The notes: generated by a model not told the origin, from the sequence alone. A stretch of 64,000 bases of DNA from Ulota crispa (GCA_963920765.1 OY987251.1:12961219-13025218); one strand, 5' to 3'; counted from the stretch's first letter, positions 23,653-35,619 are shown. Made by a program: numbers and translations.

Positions 23653-24682
23653 TTTACTGTGTCAATTTTTACTGTGTCAATTGTACCACTAGCTCTTTTT
23701 GTAGCACTCAAATGAGCACTTGCACTTGCTCATGGCGTGGGTTTTGCATTTGCACTTCGACTCGCACTAGCCGTAGTTCATCAGGTCACTCTACGATTTG
23801 TCTTACAAATGCGCCTGTTACTGCACGTTGCCCACCCCAATCAACACTGGAAAATTTGTGTAACTACATTTGTCATATCAGTACAAGAAAACAAGATCTT
23901 AACCAACAATATTGTGTTGATTTGGACATCTTGATTAGGGCAATTTAAACATACTATTGTTGATTAAGACATGTTTGTGTTGATTAGGACCATTTGATTA
24001 GGATCCATCTTCTACTAGTAACATCATATTAGGTAAATTGGGAAAAAGAATATATTTTGGGATTTTCACTATTTCAGGCATTATGTACAATTCAGCATAT
24101 TACAAAAGAATCAACATGCAATTTCTTATACAATATTGAAGTCTCACTAATTGCCTACAAGAAATTCAAATAATGCTTAACTTTGAGCTAAAGCTATGCA
24201 TACATTTATTATATGTAAGATTAAGGTGGAGTACAAAATGGTACCTCCATTTTTCCCAATTTACCTAATATGGTGTTCAGTGCATTTAATGCCTAAATGT
24301 TTGAAAGTGCCTTTGCTGCTAGTACAATTGAAGATATTTTTCTTATACTTGGGATAAATCCACACCTTTACTACATTTTGAGATTGACAAAGTAGTTGTG
24401 ATATAGATCAATGCCGTTCTAATGAACTATTTGAGATCCCAAATTAAAATTTCTTGTTGGTAGCAAATGCTAATTAAACAACAACTTGTCTACTATCCCC
24501 GTGAGACATTCAGGGATTAAAACATATGAGAATCCTTGTTCAAAACACGCATTCCCGACCCTTCAAAAATACAAGAGAATTTTATCCGTGCACACATGTT
24601 TATTACTTCATGCATAAAACTAACCAATGCTAATAAACTCCATCCAAATGTTGGCAGACCTAATATCTCTTTAGGAGGGCTT
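23653..24682. other. Mixed repeat remnants
   Basis: A possible CACTA-type end (TTCTACTAGTAAC) lies near 24011-24023, preceded by GTGTTGATT-like repeats similar to the sub-terminal part of the 27904-31137 element. An inverted repeat (ATTAGGTAAATTGGGAAAAA) spans about 24029 to 24268. The part from about 24285 to 24500 resembles PB17/PB20 interiors in reverse. A frame at 23628-23948 has no recognisable features. Confidence 0.4.
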
Positions 24683-24686
24683 TTAA

Positions 24687-25611
24687 CCCCTAAAGGCCCA
24701 TTGTCCCTTTGGGGACCGTTTGGGGTTCCGTCATGTACCTATGAATAAACTACTTTATGTGATTTTCTAAAACTTTTATGGGAGATAGGCAATTCAAAGA
24801 TCTACAAAGGGCATCAAAAAATTTCTTCATTCTAACATTTATTGAAGAAGTTATGCATGTTTTTCTAAAATTTTGGGGAGGGCTGCCCATCCGGGCAGTC
24901 CAAAAACTTCTTTAAAAATTATATATTTTTAAAATAAAATTTTGAAATTGGTTCTTTAGATTTTTTCATACATGAGAAGCTTTGAATCATTCAATTTCAA
25001 TCAATGAGATGAAAGTTATAAGGAGTTTTTGTTTGTGGGCAGTTATGGATTCTCTACTCTAAAATAAACTTTCAAGTCCTTTATTTTACTCAATTTTCAT
25101 TATTTTGGAAAAAAAATTAAACCTAAGGAAGTAGATTGTTTACTACAACATTATCACTGTTGGAATTTGCATTTTTTATTTCAATAATTAAATTCTTAAC
25201 AATTTAGTGTTTTGACCCGTTCTCTTCTTCGTTTTACTTATTGATTTTTCCCATGTGTTGTATAGTTCCAATTGATTTGATGATTCTCCCACACATACCT
25301 AACTTGGTTTTCTACATGGGAAAAAAAAACCTCAACTTTGCGTAGAGCAAATTTTTTGCTATAAGAGTGGTCAAAGATGTCTGAAATTTTTAAGCAGTTA
25401 GAAAAAAACTTTTTTCTTCACTTCATTTGTAAAAATCTCAATCCTTGTTATATGGAATAAGCTCAATTTTTGTTCCCAAGTACCTCATGCTGTCTAGAGC
25501 AAGATCTTACGATTGGATTTCAAAATAAAAACAAAAGAAACCATTCCTTTCATCCCAAAAGTGGCCATGTTCATTGTTTTTCACAGAAAAAATGGCCTGA
25601 GCCTTCAAGGG
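24687..25611. mobile_element. TTAA-flanked piggyBac-like element PB7
   Basis: The element is TTAA-CCCCTAAAGGCCCATTG ... TGAGCCTTCAAGG-GTTAA, flanked at 24683-24686 and 25612-25615. It is 925 bp and a close relative of PB6. Confidence 0.82.
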
Positions 25612-25615
25612 TTAA

Positions 25616-26984
25616 GAAATTATCCATTTTTCACCCAATTATTTTGAGCGTCAAGGTGGCCAATGTCAAAATAAGCTAAGATTCTGGTGAAAATTTGCCC
25701 CCAAAATGACTTGTTTGAATTCAAAAATTCTTCCCTTGAAGGGTCCCACGTATCAGTTTGACACCTGGAGCAGCACTTTGTCTAAAGGCATGGAATGTTA
25801 TGTGGAAAATAAAATTAAATAGTAAAAAGAATGTCAAAACGGATATTCGTAGGATTTCCTGCTCACTTTGGTGAGTTCGGTCACTTCGGTCAGGAGGAAA
25901 AAATGACATAAGTGATGTAACACGAAATTCCACGTAACAAGTATATCCATGCACGTTCATACTTCTATTATGGGATTGCGGATACGAACAAAAGGCCCCC
26001 AATGCAAGGAGCTCACTAATCTAATTATTTTTGGGGAAAATTCAAGATGACATATACAGGGAATTGCTAAATCCAAACTCAAAATTGTTGAAGCCATACC
26101 AAAAGGTGTGCTTGAGCATGAAATGTGAGAATTTAATGTTGATCTTTTTGATTTGAATTAAAATATTTGTATTATTTCTATCATTCTAAGGTTATATTCA
26201 AAAAAATTGGAAATGCTTGAATTTGAAATTAAAAATATTGTACTTTTGAATTACTTAGAGCAAAAATATAAAAACATAAAATAGCAATGATGCAATAAAA
26301 GTTAAACAAAAAACTTGTATGTGTCTTCTTTCTTTCAAAGAAGTGACAATGTTGTGATTGAATGAATGATAGGCTACTTGAACAAAAAAAAAAATAGCAT
26401 AAATTTCTCAAATCACATGCTCATAGGGGTGTAGCATTAACAGTTTTGGGTGTGACTTTGCAATTCCCTATATGGATGTTTTTTAATTTATTGTTTGTAT
26501 ATATTTCATTTTATCTTAACTTTTAAAATTTTAATTTAATTTTTTATAAAAACAGAAAGAGGTTTTATTAGAGGGGTAAAATATAACACTCCAACTCAAA
26601 ATTGCTTGAAGGAGACGCACAGATTACACTGAGATAAAGATCAACACCTAGCCTGAAACAACAACCCAATCAGTAAGCACCAATTGAGCATTGGAAGCGC
26701 CACATGTAGGAACCTAATCTCCTTTTCACACAAGCTACTTTAACACCAAAAAAGATAATTGGGTGAAAAATGACTGAATTCACCAACCTACAGTTTCACA
26801 TTACTTACCGCGTGGACATAGCATTCTTGTTCTTACTATGCCCTTATTATTGTTGGAATTTATTTATTGCAGTAAATATTGATGAAAATTATAATTGTAG
26901 TATGTCAACAAGTATTTGTATACATGTAGTGGAAAATATCAAGAAATTAGTGTGGGGCAACTAAATTGTACTTTTTAGTGTAGT
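25616..26984. other. AT-rich intergenic stretch
   Basis: Short frames of 60-90 codons without features occur on both strands. No bounded element was identified. Confidence 0.4.
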
Positions 26985-26988
26985 TTAA

Positions 26989-27887
26989 CCCCTAAAGGAC
27001 CAACTGTCCGTTTGGCAAACAAATGGGATTTTGGGCATGTACCTATGGTCAAACTACTTTGCATAATTTTTTGAAACTTTTATTGAAGACGGGGAATTCT
27101 AAGATCTGCATGGGCATCTAATTTTATTCCATTTGATGCCAGGGAGCAAAAGTTAAGCCCAAATAAGCACAAATTTGGGGACTAACGGTAGCAAAAAAAA
27201 TTCTTATAAAAATTTGAAATTTTTTTGTTTTATTTTTTTCTCATAGATTATATCTTTTTCTACATCTAAAGCTTTGATTCATTCCATTTGGACTAGTTAT
27301 GAGAAGGTTATGGACAATCTTGTTTTTCGGGCAATTCAAGCATCTTCTTGAAAAAATAACTTATAAACTTCATTTTTGAATGCAATTTTATTATTTTTCC
27401 AAAACGAACTGTTGGAGAGGGTGAAGTTTGCTTTCTAGAACAATCTTACCATTGGGATTATTGTGTTTCAATTCCATTGCAATTTCTGTTCAATCTCATA
27501 CCTTCTTCTACCTAATGTTTTTTTTAAAGAATGAAAATTAATTAATTTTTGTTTATTTTCCCCAAGATTACCAACTGAACTTTCCACCATGCAAAAATAG
27601 AATTCCAAACTCTATGGTGCAAAAAATTTAAGTTAAAAAAGTTCAAAGTTAAATAATCTAGTCATGCAATGTGCAAAAAAAGTTGTTTTTTACTTTTTAA
27701 ATGCAAATATCTTCCAATCTATGCGGTCAAAGTTCTTGAGTTTTGTATGACACATTCCTATAGTAGTCTAGTACAAGATCCTATGGTTAGATATACAAAA
27801 GACTAATTTTCAAACTTTTTTACTCTTTGCCATAAAGGTGACAGTTTTGAGTGTTTTGACAAAATAAAGGCCATGGTCCTTTAGGGG
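26989..27887. mobile_element. TTAA-flanked piggyBac-like element PB8
   Basis: The element is TTAA-CCCCTAAAGGACCAACTG ... CATGGTCCTTTAGGGG-TTAA, flanked at 26985-26988 and 27888-27891. The right TTAA is also the left flank of PB9. Its interior is the inverse of PB5. Confidence 0.85.
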
Positions 27888-28136
27888 TTAACCCTTAAGC
27901 GTCCACAAGTAGAAAATTCAGCACACAATCAACAGAATTTCAACCAAAAACTGTTGAATTTTTTTGTGAATTTGGTCAAGTTGATTTGGGTACTTTTATG
28001 TTGATTATTTACAGTTTTCAATTAATTTGTTGTTGATTTCTATTACGTATTTTATGTTGTTCAATTCTACTTTTTTTCATTTTTTTTTTTTCATAGAATT
28101 TGTTTTTATTTTATGCAAATATAAACTTTTTAGGGG

Positions 28137-28200
28137 ACGGGCAGCTGCCCGAACTCCCGGGCAACTGCCCAAACTCCCGAGCAACTGCCCGAGCCCCCAG
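28137..28200. repeat. GC-rich 18-bp minisatellite
   Basis: A unit like GGCAACTGCCCGAACTCC is repeated about 3.5 times in very AT-rich surroundings. Each unit contains a small palindrome (GGGCAGCTGCCC, GGGCAACTGCCC). Confidence 0.75.
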
Positions 28201-28800
28201 ACAGCTACTAGTAGTGGGGTTTGAACCCTCCACCTCTCCTTCCACACTCCACAACCTTAGCACATTCTCAAAACCACTAGAAAATGTACAAATGCACATG
28301 CACACATTTGTATCTTGATTCTATTTGTATATTAAATGTTCATGTCTTTAGTAATCCAGTAGACTTTGGAAGCTATTTCCGCCCATTAAAAAACTTTTTT
28401 TCAAAAAACTTAGAACTAAGAAAAGTTAGTAATGTATTTTCCTTTCACCTCCAACAATTTTTTTTGAATTTCAATCTCTTTATCAAAAGTTATGAGCTAA
28501 AATCAAAGAAGGTGTTTAGAAATTTTAAATAAATTGTTTATTTCCATCTTTTTTATTTTGTTTATAATTTTTTTTTGGAATTCACAAATCTCATAAGGAT
28601 TGTTGCAGGCAAAGGTTGGATTCATTAATTATTATTATTTAGTGTTAGTTTTTATGTAAAAAGAACCTTATTTTGTTAAAATAGCCTCCATAGTTTGAAA
28701 GCTTCAAATAACATGAAGTCATGAAAAGTTACGGAATTAAAACCTTACAATTATAAAATCAAAATTCTATTGACTTTTGAATAGTTTTGAATATTTTTTA

Positions 28801-29212
28801 AGGGCATTAATATGTGAACCACACCCTTTGAACTACTGTACCACACCCTTGGGGTAAATTTTAGATTTCTACTATCAAAAATTTGAGTTTGAGAATTTTG
28901 AATTCAAATTTGGACTTGGAGACCATGATATTGTCTAGGACCATAAAAAAAGTTGCAATTCAACAACACCCAATGAAAAAGCTTATCTTTTTTTACAAAC
29001 GAAAGTAAAATTAACAATTTTCTCCCTAACTAAACTTTTTCATTGGTGTTGTTGAATTGCAACTTTTTTTATGGTTCTAGACAATACCATGGTCTCTAAG
29101 CCCAAATCTGAATTCAAAATCTTCAAATTTAGCTTTTTGATGGTAGAAATCTAAAATTTACCCCGTGGTGCAATATAGTAATTGGAAGGGTGTGGTACAC
29201 ATATCAATTCCC
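28801..29212. mobile_element. Palindromic MITE family AATTGATATG, copy 2
   Basis: It begins GGGCATTAATATGTGAACC and ends GGTACACATATCAATTCCC. It is self-complementary over most of its length and related to 14389-14804 and 62520-62931. It is nested in the CACTA-like element. Confidence 0.8.
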
Positions 29213-30099
29213 ATCTTTTAAAGCTTATAAAAGTATTTTATAAGATTGTTTTTTTTTTAATTCATTTGGTTAGTAATAGAAGGAAAAATACTAAAAACAC
29301 CCTTTAAGTCTTTCAAAATATCAAGTTTACGCCCAAAATATGTGAAACATAAAAAATAGTCCTTATTTTTTGTAGGAATATCAATTATACTCCTATTATT
29401 TTGGAAATTTAATAAAATAACTTTTCTATTTTGAAATGTTAAATATATCCTTGTGTTATTTGAAATGTAAAAATCACCTTTGGTTTCTTGTAAGAATTTG
29501 CATTAAACTATACACTTGGTTATCATGTAACACAAAGATATTTTTGGTACTTTTAATCCTTAAGGGACATATATGATTTCTTCAAAGAATTGAGGAGCAT
29601 CATTTACATTTGTTTGTAAAGAAATTTTGGTATTTAAAACAACAAAATATTGTACGTTTTATATAAAATTTTGTTGAATTAGTGAAGTTGTGTCCAAAAG
29701 TATCTAGATCAACAAAAAACTGTTGAGTTTTTTGTTATTATGGTCATGTTTTTACTTGACTTTAAAGGCTGCTAAGTTTAAATCTTACCAAATTGTGAAA
29801 AGTAAAGAAAATAAAACCAGTCAATGTACACTCAAACTTCTAAAAGATTCTTTTTTTTTGAAAACTTTTTTTATTTTTTAAAACTTCAAAAAAATTTAAT
29901 GAGGTCCAAAAAGGTTTTAGAAAGATTTCAAAAACAAACCTAAACTATTGTGATAGTTTTTTTGAAAGTATTTTGATGATTTACAAAAAGATTCCTAAAG
30001 GACTCTAATTCAATCTAAGAGATTCTATTTCTATAAGTATTTTGAAGTATTTTAACAAATTTCATAAAGATTTAAAAAAGATTCTCAAAGATTCCAAAA

Positions 30100-30990
30100 A
30101 GGTTCTTGAACATTCTTAGAGATTTTTAAAGATTTTTTGAATCTCAAAAAAGATTCTCAAAAGATTTTCAAAGATTCTCAAACATTCTCAAAGATTCCAA
30201 AATACTTGAAAAGATTCCCAAAGATTCCAAAAGATTCTCAAAGATTCTCAATTGTTCTCAAACATTTTCAAACATTCCAGAAAAACCTGAAAAGATTCCC
30301 AAAGATTTCAAAAGATTCTCAAAGATTCCTAATAGATTCTCAAAGATTCTCAAACATTCTCAAAGATTCTCAATTGTTCTCAAACATTCTCAAAGATTCC
30401 AAAAAAGCTTGAAAAGATTCTGAAAGATTCTCAAAGATTCTCAAACATTCTCAATTGTTCTCAAACATTCTCAAAGATTTCAAAAAAACTTGAAAAGATT
30501 CTCAAAGATTCTCAAAGATTCTCAATTATTCTCAAACATTCTCAAAGTTTTCAAAAAAACTTGAAAAGATTTCCAAAGATTTCCAAAGATTCTTGAAAAT
30601 TCCAAAAAGATTCTCAAAGATTCTCAAAGATTCTCAATTTTTCTCAAACATTCTCAAAGATTCCAAAAACTTGAAAAGATTCCCAAAGATTTCAAAAGAT
30701 TCTCAAAGATTCCTAATAGATTCTCAAACATTCTCAAACATTCTCAAAGATTCTCAATTGTTCTCAAACATTCTCAAAGATTCCAAAAAAACTTGAAAAG
30801 ATTTCAAAAGATTTTGAAAGATTCATGAAGATTCCTAAAAGATTCTCAAAGATTCTAAAATCTCAAAAAGATTCTTAAACATTCTTAAGAATCTTGAAAA
30901 GATTCTCAATGATTCCCAAAAGATTCTTGAAGATTCTTAAAGATTCACAAAAAATTCCCAAAAGATCTTCAAAAGATTCCAAAATTTTTG
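30100..30990. repeat. Satellite with 10-bp period (CAAAGATTCT)
   Basis: The basic unit CAAAGATTCT, with variants CAAACATTCT and CAATTGTTCT, is repeated dozens of times. A higher-order unit is marked by CTTGAAAAGATT every 70-120 bp (near 30199, 30285, 30408, 30488, 30560, 30673, 30791, 30893). Lys/Ser/Phe-rich frames here are products of the repeat. Confidence 0.9.
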
Positions 30991-31508
30991 TTGATTTAGA
31001 TAATGGTGTCCAAATCAACAAAACGTATTTAGTTTTTTACAAAATTCTGTTAAATTAGTCAATTAGTGTGGGCAAGTACACAAATCAACAAGAAACTGTT
31101 GGTTTTCTGTTGTTTTGGAAGGAGTTTTCTACTAGTGACGTCGGGCGGGTAACTGTTGCTTGCCCTCTGTGTAGCTTCTACAATGTTTCTGACTGTGTCC
31201 ACCTATAGTATTCTTCCTAAAAGTTGCAAAAGTTAACAACGCATGGTAATCTTACAAAAATTGCAATAAGGGCAGCGTGGGACCTAACACCATGATTTTA
31301 AATTTTATCACAATTTGAGTTACCAAAAAACATGAGTGCATTTTGTGAGGTTGTTTTTTTGCCTTTAACAATAGAGCATGTGTTTATGATCACTTCTGAA
31401 AAAAATCAAATGAAAAACAATTTTTCTTGCCATACATAAGGTGTTTTATAAGCTTAAGGACAAACGTCCTCGGCGTTTAGGGGTTAAGGGTTAACTATTT
31501 GTGAGCCA

Positions 31509-32061
31509 TAAGGTAGCAACACCCTAACCATGACCATCCCCATGGTCGTTACCTTCTTCTAGAGATTTTGTGTTGATTGTGTTATTGACTCATAAATACA
31601 AAAGAAATTGATTATGGGTGACAAGGTGATGGTTATGGGTGACAAAATTATGATTTTGAGTGCCCCATCTCAATATTTAAGAACTCCTCAAGTTAGTATT
31701 ATGAGTGTATGAGCACATTAAATACTTCAGTGAGCATTGTTTTTAGCATCTCCTACACACAAAAGTATTTGTGAACAAGTGCTTCCAATGGAAAACTTGG
31801 AAAGTTGAAATTGATGCATTACAAGGAAACCATGGTCGAATTCACAAAAAGTTAACAAAAATTGTGCTAATTTCTAGTATACTAAAGATTAGGTGACAAA
31901 TTTTTGTCAACTTTTTGTAAATTTGACCATGATTTCCTTGGAGCATGCCAATATTTTAATAGTTTCCTCTTGCTAACTTGACAATTTATTTTTCAAAGTT
32001 CACCAATTGATTTTCCTACCCTGAAACCCTTAAACTCACGCTTATGGGTGCTCCTACATTA
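31509..32061. mobile_element. MITE with TAAGGTAGCAACACC ends
   Basis: It begins TAAGGTAGCAACACCC and ends GCTTATGGGTGCTCCTAC. The interior (GGTGATGGTTATGGGTGAC, TATTTGTGAACAAGTGCTT) is the inverse of the 10119 and 57271 copies. A smaller hairpin (31823-31939) is inserted in it. Confidence 0.7.
31823..31939. mobile_element. Nested hairpin element of about 117 bp
   Basis: AAGGAAACCATGGTCGAATT, followed by CACAAAAAGTTAACAAAAAT, is mirrored by ATTTTTGTCAACTTTTTG and ACCATGATTTCCTT. The arms are about 44 bp with few mismatches. Confidence 0.75.
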
Positions 32062-32253
32062 CCTGACAATTAATGAGTAACGTGTGTGGGAGATGTTGAG
32101 ATTTCAGGTGCTCTTACATGCAGGCCAGTCACAGTCCAGCATGGGGCAAGCTGTCTTTTAATGCAGGTCGCCCAAATCCCAAGACAAAAAGTATGGGGTT
32201 TTGAACCGCGCCCACTCCCTGCTAACAGCAATTTTAACTATACTGAATGACTT

Positions 32254-32538
32254 ACTGCGTTTAGGTTGCTCCACATTTATTTCTTGACATTTCACACTAT
32301 ATAAACATCCACTGTTACAGTAATTTCATCCAAAATTACTGTAATAAACAGTTTTTTAAGGGCTTGTCAACAACAATGAAGTTTCTAAAAAACAAATTAG
32401 TGGCTTCCAAGTCATGAACCACGTGAAATTCAAATATTTAGAGAGTTACATGCACCTCCAAGTGACCAAGCAATGAGTTATGAGGTACCTTCTCAAGGTA
32501 AGGCAACCTAATTGTCACGGCAACCTAAATGCAATATT
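32254..32538. mobile_element. MITE with GCATTTAGGTTGC ends, copy 2
   Basis: The left end ACTGCGTTTAGGTTGC is matched by GCAACCTAAATGCAATATT at the right. It shares its interior (CACCTCCAAGTG, CAATGAGTTATGA) with 6425-6868 and 42184-42800. Confidence 0.75.
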
Positions 32539-32653
32539 TTGTGTAAAATTTTTATAATGAGCTCCAGTGGCTCATAACACCCCTAAGATGTTTTGAAACT
32601 CTAATTCAACAATTCGGAAATCAAAAATAACTTTTTTTGATATGAAAGGGCCA

Positions 32654-32803
32654 TAAGGTAAGACCACCCATTCCTGACCCTTTAACATGTCCCCAATTCC
32701 GACCTTATGTATCCAAGGAATACATTTCAGGATTGAAATGTACATAATGAGTACATTAAGGGTCGGAATTGGGGACTGGTTAGGAATGGAGGGTCTTACC
32801 TTA
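32654..32803. mobile_element. 150-bp hairpin MITE with TAAGGTAAGACC ends
   Basis: TAAGGTAAGACCACCCATTC and then CTGACCCTTTAA are mirrored at the right by GGTTAGGAATGGAGGG and then TCTTACCTTA. Inner parts (TCCCCAATTCCGACC / GGTCGGAATTGGGGA) also pair. Confidence 0.8.
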
Positions 32804-32894
32804 ATAGGACCCGATTGTTGCACCAATTTTTGAACCATCAAATTGGACCAATGGGGTTATTATGCTTGAGAAGTATAATATGAGTACAAATTAA

Positions 32895-33609
32895 CCCTTG
32901 CAAGACCACTTGTCCCTACAGGGGGCAAATGGGATTTCCGGCATGTACTTATGGCTAAACTACTTCGTGTAATTTTTTGAACCTTTTATGGAAGATAGGG
33001 AATTCAAAGATCTATGTGGTCATCTAATTTTTTCCTCATTTTGACATTTATTGAAGAGGTTAAAAATGAATTTATGAGAATTTTAGTTTGGCAGGCAGCC
33101 CAAAAACTTCTTTAAAAATTGCTTTTTTTAAAATAAAAATTTGAGGTTAGTTCTTTAGACTTATGCATATGTGGGAAGCTTTGAATCATTCAATTTTAAT
33201 TCATGAGATAAAAGTTATGAGAAGTTTTAGTTTGCATGCAGGCATAATTTTCAGATTTTCCACACCTACTTGCAAACCAAAACTTCTCATAACTTTCATC
33301 TCATTAATGAAAATTGAATGATTCAAAGCTCCCCACCTATACATAAGTCTAAAGAACCTATTTCATATATTTATTTATTTTAAATGCAATTTAAAAAAAA
33401 TTGGGCAGCCCGATCTAGACCTTTTCCCATAAATTCATTTTTAACTTCTTCAATAAATATTGGAGTGAAGAAAAAATCAAATGCCCATGTAGATCTTTGA
33501 ATTCTCCACCTTCCATAAAAGTTTCAAAAAATCATGCAAAGTAGTTTAGTCATAGGTATATGCCCAAAATTCCATTTGTCTCTTGAGGGGGTAGTTGGTT
33601 CTTTAGGGG
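32895..33609. mobile_element. TTAA-flanked inverted-duplication element PB10
   Basis: The ends are TTAA-CCCTTGCAAGACC and GGTTCTTTAGGGG-TTAA, flanked at 32891-32894 and 33610-33613. Unlike its relatives it is a long inverted repeat. The left ~350 bp (GGGCAAATGGGATTTCC ... GAATCATTCAATTTTAATTC) is repeated in inverse order in the right ~350 bp. It appears to be two left halves of the PB6/PB7 subfamily joined head to head. Confidence 0.8.
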
Positions 33610-33645
33610 TTAAAGATGGAGTAATGACATCTATGTTTGAAGTAA

Positions 33646-34569
33646 CTAAAGGACTGTTTGTCCGTTTGGGGGACAAATGGGTTTTGGGCATGTACCTATG
33701 GCTAAACTATTTTGTGCAATTTTTTGAAACTTTTATTGTAGGTGGGGAATTCAAAGATCTATGTGGGCATCTAATTTTTGCTTCACTTCAACATTTGACA
33801 AAGAAATTGTGCATGATTTTATGAAAATTTGGGGAGGATTGCCCGAGCAGCCCAAAAACTTCTTAAAAATTACTTTTTTTTTTAAATTTTGTTTTTTTTC
33901 ATTGGTTCTTTAAATTTTTTTATACATGAGAAGCTTTGAATCATTCAATTTCAATCAATGAGATGAAAGTTATGAGGAGTTTTTGTTTGCAAGCAGTTAT
34001 GGATTCTCTAATCTAAAATAAACTTTGAAATCCTTAATTTTACTCAGTTTTCAATATTTTGGAAAAAAAACTAAACTAAAGGGATTAGATTGTTTATCGC
34101 AACATTACAACCATTGAGATTTGCATTTTTCATTTCAGTAATCAAATTCTTAACAATTTAGTATTTTGACTCATTCTCTACTTCTTTTTACTTACTATTT
34201 TTTGCCCATATGTTGTTTAGTTCCAATTGATTTGAAACTTCTCCCACATATAACTAACTTGATCTCCTACATGGGAAAAATAAACCTCAACTTTGCGTAG
34301 AGTAATTTTTTTGATATAAGAGTGGTCAAAGACTTCTGAAAATTTTGGGCAGGGAAAAAAACATTTTTTTTGCACTTTAGATGTAAATATCTCACTCTTG
34401 TTCATCTTAATTGACTTGATTTTTTCCCACAAGTTCCTCTAGTAGTCTAGAGCAAGATCCTACGACTAGATTTTTAAAAAAAACAAATTTTCCTACTTTT
34501 CTACTCATTCTTCTAGAAGTGGCAATTATCAGTGACTTTAATAGAAAAAAAGGCTCAGCATTTTAGGGG
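33646..34569. mobile_element. TTAA-flanked piggyBac-like element PB11
   Basis: The left end is eroded (GTAA-CTAAAGGACTG). The right end is CATTTTAGGGG-TTAA (34570-34573). The interior is like PB6 and PB7 throughout. Confidence 0.75.
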
Positions 34570-34580
34570 TTAACCCTTAA

Positions 34581-35619
34581 CCTTTAAAGGCCCAAACCCT
34601 TTTTTCGGTGAAAATCATTGAAAATTGTCACTTTTGGGGGAATCAGTAGAAATGTAGGAAAAAATGGGTTTTTGGGAAATCCAATTGTAAGGTCTTGCCC
34701 TAGATTGTGGGAGGTACTTGTGGGAAAAAATAAGCTCATTCTAGATGTGGAGGAGTGAGACATGGACATCTGAAGTGAAAAAAAAAGTTTTTTCCTTCTT
34801 ACGCAAAAATTTCAAAAGCTTTTAATTGCTTCTATATCAAAAAAATTGCTCTATCCAAAGTTAAGGTTTATTTTTCCCATCCATGAAATTTGTATATACA
34901 CTAAACAACATTGGAGGATTTTTGTAAAACTCAAAAAGTTGATTTACTTTGATACAAATGGTGAAAACCAAGGAATCTTAGTCTACTACAATGGTGCCTC
35001 GATAAGATGAAGGTATCCGGACAACATGTTCATTTCATGTAAGGAAAGCATTCATTGTAACCAAACACATCTTCTGAAACTCCTCAACCGCTAGGGACAG
35101 TCATTTCCTTCATCTTAGCTAAGTGTTTTTTCTCATAAGGTTCATCTTAAAGAGGCACTACTGTACAACTTGGAAAAAAAGTCAAAACAAAAATACACAA
35201 AGAGCTCAAAAAAGTAAAGCACCAGATTTTACATGTGGCAAAAGGTATGGAGGTTTGGAAGTCCCATACCTATTGGTAAACTAAAACTTCTCATAACTTC
35301 TCACTCATCAATCAAAATTGAATGATTCAAAGCTTCCCTCACATGCGTAAATTTTAAGAAAAAATTTCAGATTCTTATTTTTAAAAACGCATTTTTTAAA
35401 AAACTGCCTGAACTGCCCGCCTTCCCTTGTTTTTCAAAAATTCATGCATAATTTCTTCAATAAATGTCGGAATGATGAAAAATTAGATATATGCCCATAG
35501 AAATCTTTGAATTCTCTATCTTCCATAAAAGTTTCATAAAATCACACAAAGTAGTTTAGCTGTAAATACATGCCTGAAACCCCACTTGGCCCTTGAGGAG
35601 CCACTTGGGCCTTTAGGGG
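34581..35619. mobile_element. TTAA-flanked piggyBac-like element PB12 (reverse orientation)
   Basis: The element is TTAA-CCTTTAAAGGCCC ... GGGCCTTTAGGGG-TTAA, flanked at 34577-34580 and 35620-35623. The interior is the PB6/PB7 sequence in reverse. A pogo-like MITE is nested at 34989-35163. Confidence 0.78.
34989..35163. mobile_element. pogo/Emigrant-like MITE, 175 bp
   Basis: The ends CAATGGTGCCTCGATAAGAT and (inverse) CAGTAGTGCCTCTTTAAGAT lie between TA dinucleotides at 34987-34988 and 35164-35165. CAGTA-type ends with TA duplication suit the pogo branch of Tc1/mariner. Confidence 0.75.

Larger units (their letters stand above)
27904..31137. mobile_element. CACTA-like non-autonomous element, 3.2 kb
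   Basis: The left end CACAAGTAGAAAATTCAG and the right end TTTTCTACTAGTG (inverse CACTAGTAGAAAA) match the ends of plant CACTA (En/Spm) transposons. Both ends carry repeated sub-terminal motifs of the kind AATCAACAAAAACTGTTGA (27925-27960, 29715-29740, 30980-31120), as CACTA elements do. GTC borders the left end and recurs 2 bp past the right end. No transposase is present. It contains a GC-rich minisatellite, a palindromic MITE and a satellite. Confidence 0.7.
27892..31483. mobile_element. TTAA-flanked piggyBac-like element PB9, split by a CACTA-like element
   Basis: About 12 bp of the left end (CCCTTAAGCGTC) is separated by a 3.2 kb insertion from the remaining ~345 bp (about 31138-31483). 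The latter is clearly related to PB18 (GCAAGAAGGGCAGC-type motifs, CACAATTTG). It ends GCGTTTAGGGG-TTAA (31484-31487), followed by GGGTTAA. Confidence 0.7.

Noticed and set aside
24029..24268. Inverted repeat around ATTAGGTAAATTGGGAAAAA as a MITE
   Set aside because: Only one copy is seen and the boundaries and flanks are unclear, so it is noted but not called.
28100..28318. Short protein-like frames over the GC-rich minisatellite
   Set aside because: The frame is produced by the 18-bp repeat and then runs into low-complexity sequence.
30137..30796. Lys/Ser/Phe-rich reading frames
   Set aside because: They are translations of the 10-bp satellite and have no independent support.
32190..32225. 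tRNA-like T-arm motif (GGGGTTTTGAACCGC), also GGGGTTTGAACCCTCC near 28217
   Set aside because: No paired acceptor, D or anticodon arms could be found around either site; at most a tRNA-derived relic.
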